NCBI RefSeq assembly: GCF_041260155.1
Contig: NC_091947.1
Location: forward strand, 28,977,615-29,041,614
DNA from: Ptychodera flava
Lineage: Eukaryota > Hemichordata > Enteropneusta > Ptychoderidae
DNA length: 64,000 nucleotides
Direction of reading: 5' to 3'
The translations under genes were made by a program, and so were the position numbers. The notes under the pieces were generated by a model, which was given only the letters and a program-made list of their open reading frames with translations, searched no databases and had not been told where the DNA came from. The first letter of the stretch is position 1. The number at the start of each line of letters is the position of its first letter. Positions 36,901 through 46,708 of this stretch are shown here, piece after piece.

Positions 36901-39900
36901 ATTTGGTGATACAGCCATGTGTGACTAAGTGATACAACTGCCGACTGATTTCCTTGTGTGTGTTTTATTAGTCTTAAAGTACGCACTGTGCTTGCGTCCA
37001 TGTGGAAAATAAAACAATCATGATGTACTTTCATTCAATTATTTGATGTTTGACCTCATCCTTGATTCAGAAAAAAGCAAATGATCCGAATAGATTTGCA
37101 AATCGTGGAGGTAACCTGCTGCAAGAAGAGAAGACAAGAAAGAGACTCCAGAAGGAACTGCCAAAAGTAAGTCAATTGTGTTTTACTGTGTTATTTTCAT
37201 CGGCCTGATTTTGCTTTCAGAGCAATATATTGGAGAAAACTTTCTGTACTGTAAAATAGTGATTGCCGTAGAAATGTTACAATTTCTACTTCAGCTGAAT
37301 TGAAATTGATCTTTGTATGACTTGCTTGAAAAAATTAATGTTATTAGATGGCATGGTGAAAGGGATGATTTCAGACAAGAAATTCTGGAAAAAGACTCAT
37401 TTGTCAATCATTTCTGTGGTAATTTGTCCATTATCATATTTATTGGTATCGCTATCCTATTTGTTACAGGTTGAGATGGACCTCGGTGAAAGGATCAAGC
37501 AATGGGAGCAAGAAAAAGGCACAGAGTTTTTATTTGACGGTTGTCGATTCATGGATTATGTACAGGCACAATGGACAGCTCATGAACAAGAGAAAAAATT
37601 GCATAAGGAGTTAAGGGTATGTGTGCTTTGTGGTAGCTTGTCACTGTGTCGTTGTCATTCAAATCTTTTGTACAAGTTCGTTAACCTTCTTAGCGTGTGA
37701 CCTTGGAAGAAACTTGTGTCAAAGGAAATAGTTATAATTTGAAACATCCTGTATGTAGAACAAAAGTGGTTTTACGCAGTAACTGAACCACTGTAGTTTT
37801 AGCTGTTTTAATGGAATACCCATTTCTAATGTAACCTACTTATTGCTCCCAAAATATCAGAAGATAGGAAGTAAAATCTATAGGTAGACAAAAAGAATAA
37901 AACACTCTAAGTGAAATGCGACAGACTTTGCTATCAGAAAGCTGTTTTACATACGATTCATTTGTAAAAGTGAACCATGTCTTATTGATATTACCAGATA
38001 TCAGAACCAAGTGAAAATTTTCAGCTGATCAGAATTCACACATCTATTTGTTGGAATATCCAGTCAATCCAAATCCACACAATAAAATAGTCACTGTGAT
38101 GTCAGCTTTATTTTGCAATATTCAGCGCTTGGTGAATGGGTATTGTGAAATTGAATCGCTGGTATCTGATTAAGGGTTCAACCTTAGCCAATCCAAAGTG
38201 GTGGGGAAACAATTAATTTACATGCAACATTGGGAATGGAATTTGGTTCAGCAATTTACATATACCTTTTTACTAAGCATAATGAATTATATATTGTACA
38301 ACAATAAAATTTGTGATTTGCATTGAATTCATGAAATACTGATTCTTTTCAGCTGAAAGCCAGAGCCATGGAAACGGAGCAAGAGATGAGATGGGGAAGT
38401 AAACCCACCACACCTGTGAAGAGACGTTTTATTGGAACAACCACACCAACAAAAACACCAAAAAGAATGAGAGGGGTTAGTGTTCAACATATCATTTTGG
38501 AGGGCAAGTTTGGGTATCAGTGAGGGGAGGTTTGATTAAATGTCCAGTTTGACTCCGAACTGAATTTCTGGTTTTCGTTTTTTCTTCACCGTTAGTATTG
38601 ATGTCTCACGGAGTAGTGAAATTTGATAGAGAATTATTTGTGCAAATCACATTATAATTATTAAAATGTGCCAGGAATTACATTAAACTTGAATACATGT
38701 GTTGCATCTACAGCTCAATGGCAGTGCTGCACCCTCACCAGCGCACAGAATAGGAGTGACACATTCCAGTATCTGTCCATCCCCATCAAGAAATGGAAGA
38801 CCACCAAAATCTGCCAAGAAACCCTTGGTATGTTTCCTTATTCAAGTGAACTTGAACTTTATTCTAACCTGTAATCTACGTCAAGATAGTAGTAATGTTG
38901 ATTGATAAAGAGAAGTAACTATTGTCATGGTGCCGTGTGTGTACCATGTACATGTACTGGTGCCATTTGCCAGGTGTAGCATTTTTATTTACAATCAGAT
39001 TTCAATCCGATGTGGATAAAATTCATTCAGATATATTCATTTTGATATATTATCGTCTATTGCCATGATTTCAGAGCATTTGTCAACTGACAGATGATGG
39101 AGACCATGGTCTTATTGTGTAGAAGAATTCTATCCTGAACTGTGAGTCATATTTCCCCAGCTTTACTCTAAAGGGGAATCAGTCAGTCTTCAGTATTTGG
39201 TATTGATAAACTTAGTGCATGGCTCCATAACATAACTGTAGGCTTCAATGTATGATAAAAGGTTTACACTGGGTCAATCTGGCCAACTTGGAATCTGTGA
39301 ATAGATTTCTTTTTAAAAAAGCATTGGGAGGTGACAATCTTGTACATGAGACAAGGATAATGTTCAAAATGAGAGGCACTGTTGGGCAGTGGTTTAGGGT
39401 ATCCACTGTCAGAGGATGGTGACTTGGAGACCTGTTAGGTCCAGAGTAACGGACTCAGAGGATGGTGAGTTGGAGACTCTAGCAAGGCACTTTACTTCTC
39501 ACTGCTCCATTGGTACCTCATCCTGTGAATGGGCATACGCCTATTGGATGATGGATCCAATTTTTTTTAAAATTTAAAAATTCGACAAAATAAATTCCAG
39601 GATGATAGTTTTGCTCAAGGTGGCCCGGTTGACCCTGTGACCTTTTAAAAGTCATATGTGAAGTAAAACATTGAATGTATCATCTGCTAACACCATGCAC
39701 TTAATTAACTTTCAAAATCCTTTTTCTGCACTTTGTAATTCCTTATAGCCTTCTGCAGCTAAACCTTCCAAGACTCCAGTAAGACGGTCCACTCGTAGAG
39801 CATTAGCCGATCATAACACCCGCGACACAACATCATCAGCATTCAGTACAACAACGCTAAGTGGTGCTACGAGTACGGGCAGTAACGCTAGCACTAATAT

Positions 39901-41456
39901 ATCCATTGCATCAACATGTGGATCATATGATGACTTCACAGTAAGTGTCATACAGTCATAACTATGGTTTAATTCATGCATGGCATGGTGGCTTGGTTCA
40001 TGTGAGGCAAACTATAAGATCTTCACATTTTGAAAAGTTCACTCCATGTCATGTTACAATACTCAGCAGGAGAGAGGATGACTTGACACAAACCCTTGGA
40101 TATTAATTAAAGGGGGAGATTGGGTCTCTAGCTGTATATTCAAACTCCTATCTTCTCTCTGGTTACAAGTGATTAAAGGAACAGTAGCTTTAACTTTTGG
40201 TGATTTTTTTCACTTTTTTGTTTCGTAATTCAATATTGCAAATTTTTTTCCTACTCCCCAAAGCGTGTTGAAACAACTTATTCAACTTGTCAACACAGTA
40301 TATTTACATGTTACATGTTTTGAAATTATTGTTTATATTTGAATTTTAGATGTGACTAAAATTCACGTGTCAACAATAATATTGCAGTCTACACATGTAC
40401 AGACTGCGTTGATAAGATGAATACAGTGTATCTCAACATGTATGGGGAGTAGAACAAGAAACTCTGGTCGATATTGAAAAAAGAAATAGTGGAAAAAATC
40501 AAATGTTTATAGCTACTGGCCATTTCATTTCAAATGCTGACATTTTCCACTACTTTTCTTGTTTTCCAAATGCTGCACACGACTGGAGCCTAGGGCTACC
40601 GATGAGAATTGCAGCAGTTAAATTGTTCCCACTAATCAGTTTCAACCATGAGGGGCCCAGAAAGTCAACAACTTGCAAGTACAGAAGAAATTTTCTCTGT
40701 GTCTGAAAACAATCGAAATCCACACATGGGAATGATTTCTTGCACACTTCTGGGTGTTTTGACTTTTTAGACCACTCATGGTTCGAGCTGATCGGATTGG
40801 GTAATTTTAGTGTTCTCATCTGTAGTTTGGGACTCCAATTGTGCAAAGTGTTCTTCTATATCTTGTGTAAATTATGGATGTTGATTTTAAACTATAAAAG
40901 CTCTCAGATTTCCATAATCTGAGGGCAAGTTGGAAGGAGGTTGACACACATAGTCATTGAGTAAACATAGTATCATTTTACATCAGAAAAGCAGTTTTGG
41001 ATATTCTCAGTTATATCTTGCAAAGACAGCTTCAAGAGCTCATTTCATTTATTGAATGTTTTCCCTTCAAACTCAATAATTTTTACATATGAAATGTAGC
41101 TTATTTGTAAAAATCAGATCTTTGTAAATAAATCATTGAGAGGCTCCACCGGGATGTAAATCCATATTTGTTTGATCAATTCTCCCAACTTGAATTTTAG
41201 TGTTTGATACAACATTTATGTTTTGACAGGATCACACCCTTGCTACTTTGTGACATAAAAACAGCCATTAATAAGTCCTTGTGCATTGCAAGAGATGACA
41301 ATTCCAAATGTCAAGTAGCTTTTACTGTGGCATTAATATTTGATATCTATATTTGTCTTTCAGCATGGACTGAATGCAGGAGGTCGTTCTAATTATCGTA
41401 GCAGCGCATTGCCGAGCCCTACCCTTGGAACACACAGCCGAGTCACAGGATTATAA
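24983..41456 (+). CDS. PRC1: protein regulator of cytokinesis 1 (PRC1/Ase1/MAP65 family), 13 coding exons
   Basis: Antiparallel microtubule bundler of the spindle midzone, needed for cytokinesis; acts as a homodimer with kinesin-4. Coding exons, all with GT-AG introns: 24983-25002, 27271-27526, 28547-28780, 29597-29767, 32676-32825, 33987-34134, 34686-34822, 37071-37166, 37470-37616, 38353-38475, 38714-38827, 39749-39940, 41364-41456. Joined phases are consistent and give 626 residues (human 620). Recognisable blocks: N-terminal dimerisation coiled coil (about 15-90, HSIWDEIGI), [27 protein letters not shown], spectrin-like microtubule-binding domain (about 290-455) with the near-invariant [15 protein letters not shown] and FMDYVQAQW, and a basic S/T-P-rich tail. 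TPVK (T473) and TPTK (T484) match the positions of the human CDK sites T470/T481. The start is MTMENQK; a second ATG two codons later is possible. AATAAA at 41922-41927 is the first good polyadenylation signal. Confidence 0.95.
25003..27270 (+). other. PRC1 intron 1, nothing notable
   Basis: Starts GTAAGT and ends TTTCTAG. I see no embedded gene or clear repeat. Confidence 0.7.
28099..28123. repeat. short palindromic hairpin in PRC1 intron 2
   Basis: CATAGACCC and GGGTCTATG are perfect 9-bp arms around a 7-base loop. The following GGTCT is shared with the longer palindrome at 44924-44951, suggesting a common short repeat family. Confidence 0.55.
30390..31444 (+). mobile_element. Penelope-like retroelement fragment (broken)
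   Basis: The reverse transcriptase part includes a block with [16 protein letters not shown], matching the 'Q..G..MGs..sP..A' motif of Penelope-like RTs. Further on come [18 protein letters not shown], an [16 protein letters not shown] block and [11 protein letters not shown], the thumb-region signature of the family (roughly 30749-31342). The coding region is not in a single frame, so the element is broken, with at least one break. No GIY-YIG endonuclease region is visible after the thumb region. It lies in the sense orientation inside PRC1 intron 4. A hammerhead ribozyme core follows the coding region, as known for this element class. Confidence 0.8.
31405..31444 (+). ncRNA. hammerhead ribozyme core, Penelope-type with minimal stem III
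   Basis: In order: CTGATGA (31405-31411); stem II of six pairs (GAAACC at 31412-31417 with GGTTTC at 31425-31430, seven-base loop); GAAA (31431-31434); a very short stem III (ACGC/GCGT around a TA loop); and the cleavage triplet GTC ending at 31444. All core bases fit the hammerhead consensus. Penelope-like elements are known to carry hammerheads with very short stem III. A good stem I is not apparent from the adjacent bases, so activity as a monomer is doubtful. Confidence 0.75.
34823..37070 (+). other. PRC1 intron 7, nothing notable
   Basis: 2.2 kb intron starting GTAAAC and ending TTCAG. Only short non-coding open frames are present. Confidence 0.6.
39377..39570 (+). mobile_element. tRNA-derived SINE-like element in PRC1 intron 11
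   Basis: The head TTGGGCAGTGGTTTAGGG resembles a Pol III box A. The body contains AGCAAGGCACTTTACTTCTC followed by ACTGCTCCA, a core common in metazoan tRNA-derived SINEs ('ggcaaggcactttay...cattgctcc'). CAGAGGATGGTGA occurs twice (39410-39422, 39456-39468), a 46-bp internal duplication. A T-rich, then A-rich tail follows (39561 onward). Confidence 0.55.
40174..40525. mobile_element. foldback MITE, family 1, copy 1 (PRC1 intron 12)
   Basis: The left end AAAGGAACAGTAGC-TTAACTTTTGGTGAT mirrors the right end. Internal long inverted arms carry CTACTCCCCAAAGCGTGTTG and CAACATGTATGGGGAGTAG. Two related copies lie at 57040-57380 and 58972-59273. ~350 bp, no coding capacity. Confidence 0.75.
40567..40846. 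mobile_element. second foldback element directly after the MITE
   Basis: Two ~135-bp arms (about 40567-40705 and 40710-40846) are imperfect inverted copies of each other. This is why a plus and a minus open frame here encode similar peptides (NHE...KS, WS..L.MR). These are repeat shadows, not genes. The arms differ at many positions, so the element is fairly old. Confidence 0.65.
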
Positions 41457-44040
41457 TCAATACATAGTTTTATTTTAGACCTAAATGTAAATACAAAATG
41501 CATTCAAATCAGTGTTATGAAACTCAGCAATTGTGTTACAATGACTAGCACTATGAATATGAAGCAGGGACGGTAATATGTGCGAGTGATTCCCAGTATG
41601 TCAAATTTTGCCATGTTTCTGTAATTTTGCAACAGTAACATCTGAATTTTCCTCAGAAATAATACTGTCTAGACCTTTGTAATAGCTATTAGCCTAAGTA
41701 ATATTATTGATCAGAGATTGGTGGATTTGATGTCAAAACGTCATTTCCTATTTTACAAGTCATGATAATTCTTTAACTGCCAATTGAAATTATGAGACCT
41801 GAACATCTTGATTCAGAAACAAGTAGAATAGAATCGCAACTTTCGGTTTTGTAGCACCCAATGCAAAACAATATATCTGTCCTTTCCTCTTTCATTTCCT
41901 GTATTTGGTGCTACTGGAGGAAATAAAACACTGCCATTGGAACACAATTTTAACACTGCCTAGGGATGCCATGACGGGCATGGGGGTTTTTTGTGTGTAA
42001 AAGCTAAGCTGTCAATTGCTCTACTTTCCACTGCAGGATGTTATGAACAAGGATGTTGATTCTAAAAAAAGACATAAAATTCATGGTTATAAAGGGATCT
42101 GGATTTCTTGACTTTGAGCTTGTTAGACTTAACCTTCAAAGATCCTCCGTTTTTAACATCAGCTTATTTTAGAATTTTCTATGCTGCCGTATTTATATTA
42201 CTTTTTGATAACACTGCCAGTTACCATGTTTTCTTTCTTAAACTGCCTATTTAATGAACTATTAAATATAAATAATTTTGAAACAGCAATACATGTATGA
42301 TTTACCAATGACCAAGACATAAGAAAGTAGCTGTATCTATCCTGAGTGTCATACAAGTGTCAGGGAGACAAGTGAAAATGTCATATTCAAGCTTTTTTCT
42401 AGACATTTGCAATGTAAGGCCTTGATGAGCATGACCAAATGTGGACTAGTTTTTTTGAACCCAAAATAGCACAAAATTATTAAAACCTTTTGTTCACTGA
42501 ATATTCTGAATGTGATGTTTTATTCAAATGGGGAATTTGTTTGTGTCAGAGTGTGTATAGCCTTGAATTGCTGCCACGTTTTTGTACAACTTGAAGTGAA
42601 TGCTTCTCTCAGATAATTACAACGAAACTAATAAAATTCATAGATGCCACCAGTGACTGTTCTTTCAATGTACATGGGTTTTGACTCTTATATAATTGAA
42701 CTGGATTCACTCAGATCAAAGATTGCATATTTTGGTCGTTATGGCTTTGGATATACCGTGTTTGAAATTCAGCTAGCTAGGGAGTTCACATACATCAATG
42801 CAGTCACACACTAATCAAAGATATATGATGTATTTGCAACACCTGTACCCTCTAGCCTTCTTTGTATGTGACAGCTCTTTCCTTTTTTATGTACCTGTCC
42901 ATAAATACAAACATAAGCTGTCCCCAATTCGGTGACAATAGTGAGGAAAACTGCCACCATGCAATGGCTTGACTTTATGTGTCTTTTTCTGTGTACCACC
43001 TCAGTGTGATTTGTATTCAAGTTAGTGACAACATTCACATTTTATGAGTTTGGTATTTTTTTACTGGTATGAGTGGGACTGGTGCTCTCATAGTCCTACA
43101 GGACGCATCATGAATTAAACAGAATGAAAGTGCAGTCTGTCGCCAAATGGACTGTGTGCGCAAGCTGCTGAAATTGATACAATAAAAAAACTGGCAACTG
43201 TGGAATATAGTGTTCTATTCTAGGTTGATCACTCATTGTGTTAATGAGAATGTACAAATGCCCTGGAAATGCATAGGGCTTGTTCACTAAAGAAAAACAT
43301 TTTTGCAGTCAAATTTTGAATCACATTTTAAACCATATTTGACCGACGAGAAATGAAAATCACAATTGCTTTGATATGTCTGGGCAAAATTCAGATGTTT
43401 CAGCTATTGTGTTTCAGAGTAATATGATTGTCCCATTATGTATGTGTTGGTTACAGAAGCAGAACATGTCTCCAATCTTCCTCTGCATAAAATCAGTACC
43501 GTTGGTGAAATTTGCGCCTTTTTTCTGAAAAAGGGACAGAGTGTATTGTTCATTTTGGAGAATGTTTCAAGCAAAATATTATTCTGGTATTACACTGCAT
43601 TTAATTAGCACCTACAGTAGGTGAAATTTTAGTCCTTTTTTTATCTAAAAATTTACACTTGTCAGAGGGGCAGCATGCCATTTGCTTGGTTTTGGCTAGA
43701 TAATGTTCTGCGCAAACTTAAAAGAAGGTCAATTGCAGTTACATGTAATAGTTTTTGTGTCATCGATAGCCATTGCCAGTATCTGCAAAACAAGCCATAA
43801 ATGTTCAGCACGTTTAGAAACAAGACTTAGAACATGACAGGTTGTAGGAATTAGTAAGTGAACGTTTTTCTGACGATAAATACTATGCTGTTCTTGAATA
43901 GTTGAAGAGTGAGTATAACTTCTATCACTTGGAAATACCTTTGACATTGTAAACTGTTGAACCTTTGTCATCCAATAAATAATGTCTCTTTTTGACAGAT
44001 AACTGCACAGAAATAAAAAATTCTGCCTTGCAGTTAGGGG
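41457..44040 (+). other. PRC1 3' UTR and downstream region
   Basis: AATAAA occurs at 41922, near 42629 and at 43181, giving several possible 3' ends. I see no other gene. Confidence 0.5.
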
Positions 44041-44314
44041 CTGTGGATAATTAAAACACGCGCACGGTAAACAAAACTAAGTGTGTTTGTCCTCAACCCC
44101 CACCCTAAACGAAAGTTTGGAAGTTTGGTGCCGTACTGGCCTGGTACACACCAAACAATGTAGCGATACTTTGCGATACAGAAAAATATGTAGCGAGAAT
44201 CGTTGCGATAGGAAAATTTTAATGTGATTTTTTACATGGTAATCAAAATACAGCCAAACCCTCTCCCCTAAACAGAAGTTGCGTTTACCATGCACGTGTT
44301 TTAATTATCCACGG
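44041..44314. mobile_element. MITE with ~30-bp terminal inverted repeats
   Basis: The left end CTGTGGATAATTAAAACACG continues CGCACGGTAAAC. The right end, reversed, is CCGTGGATAATTAAAACACG then TGCATGGTAAAC. TTAG occurs just outside both ends (a possible target-site duplication). ~275 bp, no coding capacity. Confidence 0.8.
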
Positions 44315-44923
44315 CTTAGCAGTAGTAATATGTTGACTAATTTTCAATTGAGCTACAGAATTTTGCAATGTTGTTTAATTTACATGTAAATTTTACCATG
44401 GTTTTCATAAGCGCTTATAAGTATATTTCTTATATCATTTATTTTAATTTAGCTATAGGAAAATAAATAATATCAATTTATTGTGTGATCTGTCTGAACA
44501 CAGTCATTGCACACACAGTACTGATGTTTCATGAACCTCATCTAGCCGGCAGCTTTTTCACAAAATTGGGATGTTACCCTTGTAATCATTTTTGGTTAAA
44601 AAATAGCTTTCTATGTTATCTATCTGTCTACACACTGATAGCTTCTACTCCTGTGAATTTTTGTATAATATGTGTCTGCAGTGGTTTGTGAATCTATGTG
44701 TGTATGTACCAAGTACATGTCCTGCTTGTATGTAATGGTGTAATGGTTTAAGCCAACGATTCATTGAGCTTTATATATTTCCTGTTAATGCAGTTAACAA
44801 AAACATTGGTTCTTTAATTTCTGTGTCTTGAGCCTTTCATATCCAGACCTTTGTATACATGTACAACCCTTTTTGAATCAAAAGGAAAGTGAACAGTTGA
44901 AGAATAGTGTTTATTGGTCTGCT

Positions 44924-44951
44924 CATAGACCCTGGAGCTCCAGGGTCTATG
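44924..44951. repeat. 28-bp perfect palindrome
   Basis: Perfect self-complementary sequence centred on GGAGCTCC, with ends CATAGACCCT/AGGGTCTATG. Its outer nine bases match the hairpin arms at 28099-28123. Confidence 0.85.
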
Positions 44952-46082
44952 GTCTGGTATATGGTAGTTGTTTGTTCTACATTGCATAACAAATAAAAAT
45001 AGAAACATACTTTGCAGGGTCCGATGTTTAATTGTAACATGGTAGAGTATAGTCTCTGACTTCTACAGTTTTGAGCAGAATTTGAACAGAGGAAATAAGT
45101 GTGTTTTGGTTCCCAGTAGCCGCTTGTGATGATATTTTTTCTTGGCAAATTGGAATTTTAGCATTACCAAACTGCGTTATAGACAGTTTGGCTGATTGGT
45201 TACGTTAATAATACGTAGAACATTAACAGTCCCTAGATGTTTCAAAGGTTCATTGCACTTTCAATCCTCAAAGAAGGTGTGTTGACAATTGTTTACCACA
45301 TTAACATTGACATTAAGATTAAAAGAACATAGAACATTAATTTCCCAGAGACTTAAAAAGAAAGTGAAAAAAATCACAAAAAGAAACTTTGTGAAAACAA
45401 TAGGAAGATCAATTAAGAGGACACTTTTGTAAAATGCATTGCTCTGGCTTGCATAAATATTTAAATTTAATTTTTAGAAAGAACAATACATACAAGGCCA
45501 TCACTGAAAATGAAATGGTAAAGCACTGGGAATTTATGTCAATAAATGGAGAGTCAAATGACAGTAACAACCCTTGCTTCCTGAATTGCTTTTATTTAGA
45601 AGCGACACATGCAGTGTTCGGTAGCATTAATACTTTATTTTAGCTGATATTATATGGCAGCTGATTTGCTACCACTATAGTTTGTATTGTTTGTTATATT
45701 CAGGACCATGGTTGGCCGGCCAAACTTGCTCTGGTGTGGTTTGAAACTTTCCAGACCTTATAGGACAGACATCAAGTTATGACATAGTAGAAGAGAAGCA
45801 ACAACCCAAGGGTATGCTTTACCCTGATAAAGGTGATGTTTATTTGTAGGGTAGTAGGGAAGGATTCTCTTCAGCAGTTTTGGACTACAGTGGGGTAAAA
45901 CAAATTTGTTCTCCTCAGGAATTAGTCAACAGCTCTCAGTGTTTCTATTGGCTTCTACCGGTACCCAACGTATATAATACAGAGTGAATGGAGCTCTATT
46001 TAATTTGAAGCTGAGCCAAGAGACTAAAACATGACCAAGCCAAATATATTGATTGTAGAATTCATCAGGTCATAGTATATGT

Positions 46083-46192
46083 TATAGCCCAAACATGGGA
46101 CTCTGTGCCCAAGGGTAGGTGACCATTTGCCGGACGTAAGGAGGGCAAAGTAGTCTCCTGCCCTGAGGGTACGTCCCTTGTTTGGGCTATAA
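46083..46192. mobile_element. small foldback/MITE, 110 bp
   Basis: The left arm TATAGCCCAAACATGGGA and the right arm, reversed, TATAGCCCAAACAAGGGA differ at one position. The middle is GC-richer than the surroundings. Confidence 0.7.
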
Positions 46193-46264
46193 TGTTTTTA
46201 GTACATGCCTCTCTAACACAGTTTTCATTCAAAATGTTTAGGTTTATTGGCAAATGAAAATCAA

Positions 46265-46708
46265 ATGCTTTATTTCGATCTTAGGCGAAAATCAGTTAAA
46301 AATGGAACGATTTTCATCATCGAATGGCGCAATGATATATTTAAACTACTGTTATGCGGTTTATAATTTTTTTTTCAGCAAAATTTTCCAAAAACTGGAT
46401 TTCCTATGAAAAACATGAAATTTCAACATTTTTACATCAAAAAGTTATCAAGTTGAAAATAGTTCTGGTTCACTTTCAGTCCAATGATGCTTTATTTCCA
46501 TCTTAGACGAAAATCAGTTAAAAATGGAACGATTTTCATCATCGAATGGCGCAATGATATATTTAAACTACTGTTATGCGGTTTATAATTTTTTTTCTGC
46601 AAAATTTTCCAAAAACTGGATTTCCTATGAAAAACATGAAATTTCAACATTTTTACATCAAAAAGTTGTCACGTTGAAAATAGTTCCGGTTCACTTTCAG
46701 TCCAATGA
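46265..46708. repeat. 222-bp tandem duplication
   Basis: 46265-46486 is repeated at 46487-46708 with only a handful of changes (e.g. GATCTTAGGCG versus CATCTTAGACG). A direct head-to-tail duplication in non-coding DNA, so recent. Confidence 0.9.

Noticed and set aside
40503-40846. Plus and minus open frames with similar peptides
   Set aside because: Explained by the foldback repeat.
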